Positions 18,841-26,842 of a stretch of DNA of 50,543 nucleotides are shown in pieces. The translations under genes were made by a program, and so were the position numbers. This stretch comes from an uncultured Coriobacteriia bacterium. Its GTDB lineage: Bacteria > Actinomycetota > Coriobacteriia > Coriobacteriales > QAMH01. The notes beneath the pieces are model-generated. The model was not told the origin of the DNA. It made no database searches and worked only from the letters and a program-made list of their open reading frames with translations. Where the stretch lies: assembly GCA_948466335.1 (NCBI GenBank), contig CAOKAE010000011.1:1-50543 (forward strand), written 5' to 3'. How positions within the stretch are numbered: the stretch's first letter is position 1; each line of letters begins with the position of its first letter.

Positions 18841-19284
18841 TTAGACTTCGAGTTCCTTCATGCAGGTTGGCTGGTCGGGGACGGGAATGTCGAGGGCGTC
18901 GCAGGCGAGGATGCGCAGGTCCTGGATACTTGCCGCATAACATGCCAGCGCGTCGACCCAGCGGCGCAGGCACGCGCGTCCCTCGTCGGTCAGGTTATAG
19001 CAGCGCTTGGCCGGGCCGGACTCCGACGTGTCCCATTCGCTCACGACGAGCCCGTTGTTCTCCATCTGCTTGAGGATGCGGTAAATGCCCGTGGGGTCGG
19101 GTGCGTTGCCGTTGAACATCGGACCGTTGGACATTTCCTGGATGATGAGATAGCCGTGCACGGGCTTGTCCGCCTTTGCGAGCACGGAGAGTATCGAGGG
19201 TTGGGTCAGGCGGCTCAGGCTCTTACCGAGCTGACCACATTCGCTGAGTTCCTTCTCGGATTTGGGATGGCAGGCGGACCACAT
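18841..19284 (-). CDS. PadR-family transcriptional regulator, cysteine-rich
   Basis: The winged-helix domain spans about residues 22-100: LTQPSILSVLAKADKPVHGYLIIQEM, then GIYRILKQMENNGLVVSEW and KRCYNLTDEGRACLRRW. This is the PadR pattern. PadR proteins repress nearby genes and release DNA on binding a ligand. The protein has seven Cys in 147 residues, including C5 and C16 in an unusual N-terminal extension, so thiol-reactive metalloid sensing is conceivable. AAGGGAG precedes the start by about 7 nt. It is divergent from the ArsM-like methyltransferase gene at 19615, its likeliest target. The metalloid role is inference. Confidence 0.82.
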   Translation of the reverse strand: MWSACHPKSEKELSECGQLGKSLSRLTQPSILSVLAKADKPVHGYLIIQEMSNGPMFNGNAPDPTGIYRILKQMENNGLVVSEWDTSESGPAKRCYNLTDEGRACLRRWVDALACYAASIQDLRILACDALDIPVPDQPTCMKELEV

Positions 19285-19344
19285 GGAAAAGCTCCCTTAA
19301 CATGACGTGAACGGAAAGACCATGATACGCCAAAATCTGCCCGA

Positions 19345-19433
19345 GAGGCAAAGATGACGGCTTGTGGGGAGAATTGCCTCGCGAGATGCCTGGGGCCCGC
19401 CGGCCTAGAGGCGTGTCCCAGGCATCTGCTCGC
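19345..19433. other. Structured intergenic region between padR and the methyltransferase operon
   Basis: Two adjacent hairpins are visible. GAGGCAA (19345-19351) pairs with TTGCCTC (19374-19380). GCGAG-ATGCCTGGG (19381-19394) pairs with CCCAGGCAT-ctg-CTCGC (ending near 19433), with an inner CGCC/GGCG. The second is 14 paired bases with one 3-nt bulge. It could be a 5' leader, a small RNA or a relic terminator; it matches no riboswitch family I recognise. Confidence 0.5.
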
Positions 19434-19470
19434 AACAGTAGGGGAAACCACGCGCTTAGCTGCGAAGCGA

Positions 19471-19525
19471 GTTGACATGAACCAGTATAGGATATAGTCT
19501 GCTACTAGCGCAAGTGGAAATATTC
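19471..19525 (+). promoter_or_regulatory. Candidate promoter/operator of the ArsM-ArsS operon
   Basis: TTGACA (19471-19476) is a perfect -35; TATAGT 15 nt later is the best -10, a slightly short spacer. Downstream, TGGAAATATTCCA (19513-19525) has palindromic TGGAA/TTCCA arms and could be an operator. The first gene of the operon begins at 19615. Confidence 0.5.
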
Positions 19526-19614
19526 CAAAGGAAAACGACCGTTGCGGCAGATTGCGCACGCCAGAGAAAGCGAGCTCGAATCTGCTGTCTTGACCGGGCG
19601 AGGAAGGATACGTC

Positions 19615-20712
19615 ATGGATTATCAGGGTTATCGCGATTGGTATACGCTGGATGTCGACCCGGAGGAGTACTACCGGGAGATAGCGAAGCTGCAGGACGC
19701 CGATCCGCAGGCCACCGCCCGCACGCGTGACACGGACGAGACGATTCCTCCCTCGATTCGCGAGAAGCTGTTCAACATCTCGGCCGAGATCAAGAACTAC
19801 TTCCACGAATTCGGCACGCCCATGCCCCCGCTGCTGGAGGGTTGCACGGTTCTCGACCTCTGTTGCGGGTCGGGCCGCGATACCTACCTCGCCGCGCAGC
19901 TCGTGGGGCCGACCGGCAAGGTCATTGGCATCGAGCCGGATGCCGAACGCCTGGTCAAGGCGGAGAAGTACCTCGACCAGGAGATGGCCCAATTCGGATA
20001 CGACGCGTTCAACGTCGATTTCATCCATGGCGCGCCCGAGGACCTTTCCATGATTGCCGACGAGTCGATAGACGTCGTCATATCCAACTGCACCTTCAAT
20101 CTCTCCCCGAACAAGAACGCCTACGTCGAGGAGGTCAAGCGCGTCCTCAAGGAAGGCGGCGAGTGGTACTTCACCGACGTGTTCACCGACCGTCGCATTC
20201 CGCTCGAGAAGGCCCGCGACATCAAGCTGCGTGCCCTGCGTCTGGCCGGAGCCATGTACATCAACGATTTCCGCAGGCTCGTGCAGCATTTCGAGCTGCT
20301 CGACCCCCGCTACCTCATGACCTTCAAGACCGAGCTGACGGCAAGCGAGCAGGGGCTGTTTCCCGACATCGCCTTTGCGACCATCACGGTGCGCGCGATG
20401 AAGTCGAAATGGGCCGAGGACGTCTGCGAGTCCTATGGCGAGACGGTCACGTACAAGGGTAATCTTCCCGACTATCCCGACGCGTTCCTCTTCGACACCA
20501 ACATCAAGTTCCCCACGGGAAAGACCTGCCCCGTCTGCGGCAACGTTTCCGCCATCGCAGCCCACTCGCGGTATAGTTCAGCTTTCGAGTACACGGGAAA
20601 TCGCGACCAGCATATCGGCGATACCCATGGCGACCATATCATCAAGACGGCCCCCAACTACGAGGGCGTCTACGATGAGGACGACCAGCCGATCAATGCG
20701 AGCTGCTGCTAG
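19615..20712 (+). CDS. ArsM-like SAM-dependent methyltransferase with altered cysteine set
   Basis: The 365-residue protein has a class I methyltransferase domain (about 45-230): LEGCTVLDLCCGSGRDTYLAA is the SAM loop and DVVISNCTFNLSP is the ArsM-type SNC motif with Cys159. Known ArsM enzymes methylate arsenite held by Cys residues in the SNC and ECxxGA motifs. Here the second motif reads RLAGAM, so Arg209 replaces the Cys. The C-terminal ~90 residues have a CPVC pair and end in Ser-Cys-Cys, a possible alternative metalloid site. Its tail resembles residues 270-320 of the ArsM-ArsS fusion, so the two are paralogues. AGGAAGGA precedes the start. The substrate is unproven. Confidence 0.8.
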   Translation: MDYQGYRDWYTLDVDPEEYYREIAKLQDADPQATARTRDTDETIPPSIREKLFNISAEIKNYFHEFGTPMPPLLEGCTVLDLCCGSGRDTYLAAQLVGPTGKVIGIEPDAERLVKAEKYLDQEMAQFGYDAFNVDFIHGAPEDLSMIADESIDVVISNCTFNLSPNKNAYVEEVKRVLKEGGEWYFTDVFTDRRIPLEKARDIKLRALRLAGAMYINDFRRLVQHFELLDPRYLMTFKTELTASEQGLFPDIAFATITVRAMKSKWAEDVCESYGETVTYKGNLPDYPDAFLFDTNIKFPTGKTCPVCGNVSAIAAHSRYSSAFEYTGNRDQHIGDTHGDHIIKTAPNYEGVYDEDDQPINASCC

Positions 20713-20728
20713 TCAGATGGAGCGTTAG

Positions 20729-21913
20729 ATGCCATACGATACCTTCAACACCTACGGCGGCGCGTCCGCCATGCACGAGGACACGGCGACGACCAAGGCC
20801 ACCAAGAAGGATGCCGCCACCATGCCCGACAAGATTCGCTTCATGGTCATGAGCGGCTTTCTGGGCGCGGGCAAGACCACGACGATGATCGCCCTGGGCG
20901 AGTACATGAACAAGAGCTACGGCAAGGTGGGCATCATCGCCAACGACCTGGGTGCGAACCTCGTCGACACCAACCTCACCCAGACGAGCGGCTGCACGGT
21001 CGAGGAAATCGCGAGCGGCTGCATCTGCTACCAGATGGACAACACCATCGACAAGATCCGCCGCCTGCGCGACCGCGATGGTGCCGTCTTCGTGATGAGC
21101 GACATTCCCGGCCTGGGCGTCGGCGCGCTCGATCACGTCTACCATCGCCTGGTCGACGACTGCGCCGATTGGATCACGCTCTCGCCGTTCACGGTGCTCG
21201 TCGATCCCGAGCGCATCAAGTTGCTCCTTCCCGACGGCGATGACATCAACTTGCCCGAGGAGATCAAGTACCTCATGCAGCTGCAGCTCGAGGAGGCCGA
21301 CCTCATCGTGCTCAACAAGATCGACGTGATGACGTCTGAGGAAATCGAGCGCGACGTCGCTTTCCTCAGGGAGGCGTGTCCGGACATCCCGGTCATGACA
21401 ATTTCCGCCCTGCGCGGCGATGGCATTGGCGAACTTGCGGAGTATCTCGAGACACACGAGAGCCTGCTCAAGAACTTCTCGGTGCGCGACAACGAGAAGT
21501 TCCAGGAAGCCGAAAAGACCCTCACCTGGTACAACCGTCGCCTCTTCTTCAAGCAGCTCGATGACGAGAAGATCGACTGCAACGCCGTCATAGACGACCT
21601 CATCGAGGAGATTCGCATGGGTCTCATCGAGAAGAAGCGCAACGTCCCGCATCTCAAGACCTTCGCGACGGCGGGCGCGGGCGACTTCAACAAGTGCTCG
21701 CTGCTGGGCATCGACTACGACATCGAGCACACCCAGTCCTTCCTGCGTGCGCACAAGAAGATGTCGATGATCATCAACGCGCGCGCGGTATGCGAGTCGC
21801 GTCCCTTCGCGCGCATCGTCGATGACGCCGTGGACTTCGTCTGCGACAAGTACAACCTGGACGCCCAGGTGTTCTTCACCGAATGCTTCAACATGGGCGA
21901 CGAGGGAAGGTAG
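20729..21913 (+). CDS. G3E-family GTPase (CobW/HypB/UreG-like metallochaperone)
   Basis: P-loop SGFLGAGKTTTM begins near residue 42. Switch motifs follow: GCIC (98-101), close to the GCxCC metal motif of CobW-type G3E GTPases but with Tyr replacing the last Cys; SDIPGLG (Walker B/G3); and guanine-specifying NKID (G4). About 30 residues precede the core. G3E proteins insert or deliver metals such as Zn, Ni or Co, or support cobalamin and methyltransferase activation. It lies 16 nt after the ArsM-like gene and 2 nt before the ArsM-ArsS fusion gene, so it is cotranscribed and presumably serves that pathway. The client and metal are unknown. Confidence 0.8.
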   Translation: MPYDTFNTYGGASAMHEDTATTKATKKDAATMPDKIRFMVMSGFLGAGKTTTMIALGEYMNKSYGKVGIIANDLGANLVDTNLTQTSGCTVEEIASGCICYQMDNTIDKIRRLRDRDGAVFVMSDIPGLGVGALDHVYHRLVDDCADWITLSPFTVLVDPERIKLLLPDGDDINLPEEIKYLMQLQLEEADLIVLNKIDVMTSEEIERDVAFLREACPDIPVMTISALRGDGIGELAEYLETHESLLKNFSVRDNEKFQEAEKTLTWYNRRLFFKQLDDEKIDCNAVIDDLIEEIRMGLIEKKRNVPHLKTFATAGAGDFNKCSLLGIDYDIEHTQSFLRAHKKMSMIINARAVCESRPFARIVDDAVDFVCDKYNLDAQVFFTECFNMGDEGR

Positions 21914-21915
21914 CC

Positions 21916-23955
21916 ATGGCCGAGGCCGATATCCGCGCGATGGTGCGCGAGTATTACGGGGAGACGCTCGAGGACAGCGAGGACCTGCGCACCAACGCGT
22001 GCACCTGCGCGACGACGGCGCCGCCCAAGTACGTGCTCGACATCTTCCCGCTGCTGGACCCGGACATTGTCTCGCATTTTTACGGTTGCGGAAGCCCCCT
22101 GCCACCGGCGCTCGAGGGCGCCACGGTGCTCGACCTGGGCTGCGGCACGGGTCGCGACGTCTACATCGCCGCCAAGCTCGTGGGGCCGCAGGGCCACGTC
22201 ATCGGCGTGGACATGACGCCGAGCCAGCTCGAGTTCGCCCGTGCCCACGAGGCCGGGCAGATCGAGCGTCTGGGCTTGCCCAAGAGCAACGTCGAGTTCA
22301 TCGAGAGCTACATCGAGGACATGTCCGCGATTCCGAGTGACAGCGTCGACGTGGTCATCTCGAACTGCGTCATCAACCTCTCGCCCTTCAAGCAGGAGCT
22401 CTTCGACGAGATATTCCGCGTGCTCAAGCCCGGCGGCGAACTCTACTTCTCGGACATCTTCTCGGACCGCCGCGTGCCGGAAGGCTTCTACGACGACCCC
22501 ATCCTGCGCGGCGAGTGCCTGTCGGGCGCGATGTACGTCGAGGACTTCCGCCGCATGCTTACGCGCTGTGGTACGCAGGTTTGCTACGACGTCGCCCACG
22601 AGCCGCTCGAGGTGGGCGACTTCCAAATCGCCACCAAGCTCGGATCCATCGGCTTTGCCTCGCGCACCATGCGCGCCATCAAGTGCGATAAATTCGAGGA
22701 CCGCGAGGAGGACTACCAGCAAACGGCGACCTACCTCGGCACCATGCCCGAGAACAAGCGCTACTTCGACCTCGATAGCGAGGTGCGCTTCATCAAGGAC
22801 CGCCCCGTGGCCATTAGCGGCAACATGGCGACCTTCCTCGAGAACAGCCGCTATGCGCCGCACTTCAAGATCACCCCGCGTCGCGAGCACGTCGGTCCCT
22901 TCGATTTCGAGGCTGCCAACGCCGCGCTGCAGGTCATGTGCGGTAAGCGCGCGGTCGACCTTCAGTGGATCGAGGACTCCTGCGCCAAGCTCGACATCGA
23001 GCCCTTCGAAAAGCGCATCCACGACAAGGCGCTGCTCGAGACGACGACGCTGACGACGATGCAGGTCAACGTCACCTATCGCTGCAACCTCGCCTGCAAC
23101 CACTGCTACTTGAACTGCTCGCCCAAATGCGAGGAGTGCATGTCGCGCGAGACGATGGAAGCCGTGCTCGCGGCTTTTGCGACCGGCGGCTTTCGTGTCA
23201 TGGACATCACGGGCGGCTCTCCCGAGATGAATCCCGACCTCGCGTGGTTCATCGGGGAGGCATCCAAGATTGCCGAGCAGGTCATCGTGCGCTCGAACCT
23301 CTGCATTCTCGACGACCCGCAGTACGCGCACTTCAAGGACGCGTACGTTGCGAACAAGGTGAAGCTCGTCACGAGCGTGCCGTACTTCGATGCCGCGGGC
23401 GTGGACGAGCAGCGCGGCGCGGGTAGCTTCGCGAGCATCATGAAGGTGCTGCGCGACATGAACGCGCTGGGTTACGGTGTGGACCCCGAGCTACAGATCG
23501 ACATCGCCTACAACGTGGACGGTCCCTTCCTGCCACCCGACCAGGCCGACCTCGAGGATTTCTACCGCTACGAGCTCGAGCAGGCCGAGGGCGTGAAGTT
23601 CAACGGCCTGTACGCGATGAACAACTGGAACCTGGGTCGCTTTGCCGGCAAGTTGCTGGCGGCGCGTACCTACGACGAGTACAACAAGCTGCTCGCCGAC
23701 AACTACAACGGCGCGGTCGTGGCGCACATCATGTGCCGCAGCCAGCTCAACGTTGACTACGACGGTGGCCTCTACGACTGCGAGGTCAACCATGTCTTGG
23801 GCCTGCCCATTGACGAGGCGGCAAACATCCGCGACATCGTCGACGTGCCGCTGCCGGCGCGCCGCATCAAGACGAGCCCCATCTGCTATTCGTGCGCCGC
23901 GGGTTGCGGCTCGAGCTGCGGAGGCAGCCTTCTCGAGAAGTACGCGAATCTATAG
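21916..23955 (+). CDS. Fused arsenite methyltransferase-radical SAM protein (ArsM-ArsS)
   Basis: The 679-residue protein joins two domains. Residues 1-~330 are an ArsM-type methyltransferase: SAM loop VLDLGCGTGRD, and candidate As(III)-binding Cys151 (SNCVINLSP) and Cys201 (GECLSGAM), plus C29/C31. Residues ~370-679 are a radical SAM enzyme with the CNLACNHC cluster motif (C390, C394, C397), a second Cys run to C408, and the C-terminal C657-C660-C664-C668 cluster typical of ArsS (once called the rSAM/SeCys family; Cys is used here, not Sec). ArsS transfers the adenosyl group to methylated arsenic on the way to arsenosugars. AGGGAAGG fixes the start at 21916. An arsenic role is by homology. 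Confidence 0.85.
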   Translation: MAEADIRAMVREYYGETLEDSEDLRTNACTCATTAPPKYVLDIFPLLDPDIVSHFYGCGSPLPPALEGATVLDLGCGTGRDVYIAAKLVGPQGHVIGVDMTPSQLEFARAHEAGQIERLGLPKSNVEFIESYIEDMSAIPSDSVDVVISNCVINLSPFKQELFDEIFRVLKPGGELYFSDIFSDRRVPEGFYDDPILRGECLSGAMYVEDFRRMLTRCGTQVCYDVAHEPLEVGDFQIATKLGSIGFASRTMRAIKCDKFEDREEDYQQTATYLGTMPENKRYFDLDSEVRFIKDRPVAISGNMATFLENSRYAPHFKITPRREHVGPFDFEAANAALQVMCGKRAVDLQWIEDSCAKLDIEPFEKRIHDKALLETTTLTTMQVNVTYRCNLACNHCYLNCSPKCEECMSRETMEAVLAAFATGGFRVMDITGGSPEMNPDLAWFIGEASKIAEQVIVRSNLCILDDPQYAHFKDAYVANKVKLVTSVPYFDAAGVDEQRGAGSFASIMKVLRDMNALGYGVDPELQIDIAYNVDGPFLPPDQADLEDFYRYELEQAEGVKFNGLYAMNNWNLGRFAGKLLAARTYDEYNKLLADNYNGAVVAHIMCRSQLNVDYDGGLYDCEVNHVLGLPIDEAANIRDIVDVPLPARRIKTSPICYSCAAGCGSSCGGSLLEKYANL

Positions 23956-23967
23956 GTACCGGCAAAT

Positions 23968-24002
23968 AATGAGACAAATTTGACAGACACATTTGTCTCA
24001 TT
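23968..24002 (+). terminator. TGAGACA palindromic repeat, copy 4, terminator-like
   Basis: AATGAGACAAAT pairs with ATTTGTCTCATT around TTGACAGACAC, followed by TT. It lies 12 nt after the ArsM-ArsS stop and 17 nt before the deaminase start. It may lower read-through into the next gene. Confidence 0.75.
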
Positions 24003-24019
24003 TTGGAAAGGACGAGTCC

Positions 24020-25324
24020 ATGCTCTTTGCCAACATCGATATCCTCGACGAGAACCTCGAACACAAGTGCGACATGTTTGTCGGCGCCGAGGGAAGCCAT
24101 ATTACCTACGTGGGTACTGAGGAGCCCGCCGATGCCGCGCGTTTTGGTGAGCGCTACGACGGCACGGGCAAGCTGCTCATGAGCGCCTTCTACAACACGC
24201 ACGCGCACACGCCCATGACGCTACTGCGTGGCTACGCGGAGAATCAGCCCCTGCAGCAGTGGCTTAACGACACGGTCTGGCCCTTCGAGGGCAAGATGGA
24301 CGTGGAGAAGGGGCACCATTACTGGGGCTGCATGCTGAGCCAGGCCGAGATGCTGCGCTACGGCGTGGTGGGCTACACCGACATGTACTTCGCGACCATC
24401 GACCGCTGCAAGGCGACGCTCGAGGCGGGCATGAAGGCCAATCATTGCGATGGCGGCACCATGTGCTTCGTCGAGACCGACTACGACACGCTGCCCGTGG
24501 CCGAGGTGAACAGGCAGCTCTTCGCCGAGTACCAGAACGCCGGCGATGGACGCGTGAAGATCGACATGTGCGTGCATGGCGAATACACGACGCCCCAGGG
24601 CATGATCGAGCGTTGTGTGGCCGAGGCAAAGGCGCACGACACGGGCCTGCACATCCACATGTCCGAGACGAAAGCCGAGCATGACGAGTGCAAGGCGCGC
24701 CACGATGGCATGACGCCGGCTGCGTGGCTCGACCATCTGGGTGCCTTCGACGTGCCCATCACGGCAGCCCATTGCGTGTGGGTCGAGCCTTCCGACATCA
24801 AGCTGCTGGCGGACAAGGGCGTGAACGTGAGCCTGAATCCCGCAAGCAACATGAAGCTTGCCAGCGGCTTCGCGCCCGTCGATGCCATGTTGCGCGCGGG
24901 CGTGCACTGCTCGCTCGGTACCGATGGCATGGCGTCCAATAACACGCATAACATGCTGCAGAGCGCCTATCTGCTGGCCTGTGCCCAGAAGGGCAACGAG
25001 CTTGACCCGGCCATCATCACGCCCAAGCAGATTCTGCAGATGCTCACGGTCAACGGTGCGCGTGCGCAGCGCCGTGACGATTGTGGCGTGCTTGCGCAAG
25101 GTAAGCGTGCCGATCTCATCGTCATGGACATGGACACGCCGTGGATGACGCCGGTGCACGACATCGCGACCAATCTCGTCTACAGTGCCAATGGTGCCGA
25201 CGTGGTGCTTACGATGTGCGACGGCCAGGTGCTCTACGAGGATGGCGAGTACAAGACCATCGATATCGAGAAGGCCAAGGCCGAGGTGAAGCGCAGCGTC
25301 GACGAGGTGCTGAAGACGCTGTAG
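24020..25324 (+). CDS. mtaD: MTA/SAH deaminase (amidohydrolase)
   Basis: The 434-residue amidohydrolase has metal-binding HAHTPMTLLRG, GYTDMYF, HMSETKAEHDEC, the metal His in AAHCVW and SLGTDGMASNN with the catalytic Asp. This set fits the ATZ/TRZ-like 5-methylthioadenosine/S-adenosylhomocysteine deaminases. The enzyme removes SAH, a strong methyltransferase inhibitor, or MTA. It sits right after two methyltransferases and a radical SAM enzyme, which suits by-product clearance. The start at 24020 has AAAGGA upstream; an earlier in-frame TTG lies in the repeat stem. Related guanine or chlorohydrolase activities cannot be excluded by eye. Confidence 0.85.
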   Translation: MLFANIDILDENLEHKCDMFVGAEGSHITYVGTEEPADAARFGERYDGTGKLLMSAFYNTHAHTPMTLLRGYAENQPLQQWLNDTVWPFEGKMDVEKGHHYWGCMLSQAEMLRYGVVGYTDMYFATIDRCKATLEAGMKANHCDGGTMCFVETDYDTLPVAEVNRQLFAEYQNAGDGRVKIDMCVHGEYTTPQGMIERCVAEAKAHDTGLHIHMSETKAEHDECKARHDGMTPAAWLDHLGAFDVPITAAHCVWVEPSDIKLLADKGVNVSLNPASNMKLASGFAPVDAMLRAGVHCSLGTDGMASNNTHNMLQSAYLLACAQKGNELDPAIITPKQILQMLTVNGARAQRRDDCGVLAQGKRADLIVMDMDTPWMTPVHDIATNLVYSANGADVVLTMCDGQVLYEDGEYKTIDIEKAKAEVKRSVDEVLKTL

Positions 25325-25355
25325 AGACGGGTTCGCGGTAACAGCTGCTCCTAAC

Positions 25356-25394
25356 GGGACGCTTTGGCTTAGCCAGGGCGTCCCGATTTCTTTT
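25356..25394 (+). terminator. Intrinsic terminator after mtaD
   Basis: GGGACGC (25356-25362) pairs with GCGTCCC (25378-25384) and is followed by GATTTCTTTT. It closes the methyltransferase-deaminase operon. Confidence 0.85.
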
Positions 25395-25402
25395 AGATTG
25401 CG

Positions 25403-25435
25403 GTTGACCCTGACACTGTGTCGAGGTTTAGACTT
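25403..25435 (+). promoter_or_regulatory. MerR-type promoter with palindrome in an 18-nt spacer
   Basis: TTGACC and TTAGAC are 18 nt apart, longer than the usual 17. The spacer holds the perfect dyad GACAC-T-GTGTC, within a larger imperfect one. This is the classic layout of promoters twisted by MerR-family activators. It lies just upstream of the merR-like gene at 25469. Confidence 0.7.
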
Positions 25436-25468
25436 GTCGTGGTGAGATAGGCGCGAAAGGACAAGTCC

Positions 25469-26842
25469 ATGAAGAGCGAACCCGACATGCTTGAGGTCAG
25501 GCAGGTATGCGAGCTTACAGGCGCAACGGCTCGACAGCTACGCACGTGGGACGAGCGCGGCCTGCTACAGGCGCAGCGCACAGGCGAGCAGGTGGCGAAC
25601 AATCGCAAGCTCTTCACCGCAGATGACGTGGAGCGTGTCCAGGACATACTGCTCCTTCGTAAGCTCGGCCTTGGACTCGACGATATCCGTGCGATTCTGG
25701 AAGCGCCTGACGAGGAGCGCCGTGAGCATCTTGCCCGTCATGCCGAAGAGCTGCGGCTTGATTATGCACGCATTCAGAGTCTCATCAGCATCTCCAACAC
25801 GGCACAGATCCTCGGTATCGAGTGTGCAAGAGAGAGTGCGCTGACGTTAGGAAGCTATGAGATTCTCGCACGGTCTTATGGCAAGGATGAGAACCTCCAC
25901 CAGTTTTCTCGATGGCTTGCAAGCCATACGGAACGCGACATTACCCTTTTTGCCAATGACATACTCGAGGTAGCATCTTTGTTTGCTGAGGCGCGGCAAC
26001 ATTCTGAGTGGGAGCAACTCGAGATCTGCATTGCCCGGTTCTGTGACATGTGGTCGAAGCGCTTCGGTTGGCCAAGTGTCGGGCAGATGCTCGCCCTTCA
26101 TCTTGCATTTGAGGATGATAGTGATCATGTCCGGCTTATTGACGAAACCTACGGAGAGGGAACCTCGGCATTTATGGCTCAGGCGTTTCTTCTCGCATGG
26201 ATATCCAGTGCACTCGGGGTTCTCGACGATATTCTTGTTCATCTATACCGGGGGCAGCATGACGAGGATAACTATGCTGCGCTGCAAAATGCCGCTGAAG
26301 TGTTCACGGCGACGGCGTGCGAGTTTATGGGCTATCCACATCTGACAGATGCTGCTGCGAGTTCCCGGGCAACAGAGCGTCTCTCAGATATTGCCGAGAG
26401 TTTCTTTGCAGTCATAGTGGATTTTGCGCTGGACGAGGAGGTAAACAGCTTCCTTTCGCTGGAAGATTTTCCCGCTGTGGATGGACCGGCAATGGAGTTG
26501 GCCCAGGCGATTGCCGAGGCTCATATACGGGGAGAATTGGAAAAATGGGCCCAAGATGAGGGGTTCAGGACAATCCGGCACCGCATGCAGGAGTGGCTTG
26601 ATGGCGCTATGACGTTCTGGCTTTTGGGACGTGGCGAGAATCCACGCCGTCTCAAAGATGCGGCATGGCTCGAAGATCATTACGGGGAGTTTGAAGTCTG
26701 GCTTGAGGATTGGCTTGACGAACGCTACGACGACCCTCCCGAAGCCCACTGGGCTACGGAGGAGGAATCTTGCGTTCGCGAAAAGGCTAATCGTGAGTTC
26801 CTGGAGAGGCAGGAAGAGGCTGACGACGTTAAAATTCGATGA
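25469..26842 (+). CDS. MerR-family regulator with a large unrecognised C-terminal domain
   Basis: Residues ~8-75 form the MerR winged helix (LEVRQVCELTGATARQLRTWDERGLL, NNRKLFTADDVERVQDI, LGLGLDDIRAIL). A linker coil follows. The ~330 residues after it are helical, acidic and Trp-rich near the end (WLEDHYGEFEVWLEDWLDERY); I do not recognise the domain. It has no CxxC metal site, and its length (457) is about three times a normal MerR. AAAGGA precedes the start. Base use changes within the gene: the first ~380 bp look like the GC-rich flanks, the rest like the A/T-richer island. Its last 14 bp overlap the convergent XRE gene. Confidence 0.75.
   Translation: MKSEPDMLEVRQVCELTGATARQLRTWDERGLLQAQRTGEQVANNRKLFTADDVERVQDILLLRKLGLGLDDIRAILEAPDEERREHLARHAEELRLDYARIQSLISISNTAQILGIECARESALTLGSYEILARSYGKDENLHQFSRWLASHTERDITLFANDILEVASLFAEARQHSEWEQLEICIARFCDMWSKRFGWPSVGQMLALHLAFEDDSDHVRLIDETYGEGTSAFMAQAFLLAWISSALGVLDDILVHLYRGQHDEDNYAALQNAAEVFTATACEFMGYPHLTDAAASSRATERLSDIAESFFAVIVDFALDEEVNSFLSLEDFPAVDGPAMELAQAIAEAHIRGELEKWAQDEGFRTIRHRMQEWLDGAMTFWLLGRGENPRRLKDAAWLEDHYGEFEVWLEDWLDERYDDPPEAHWATEEESCVREKANREFLERQEEADDVKIR

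Noticed and set aside
23874-23955. Selenocysteine in the ArsS-type domain, as in some members of the family
   Set aside because: All expected positions in the C-terminal cluster are encoded by Cys codons, and no in-frame TGA interrupts the gene.
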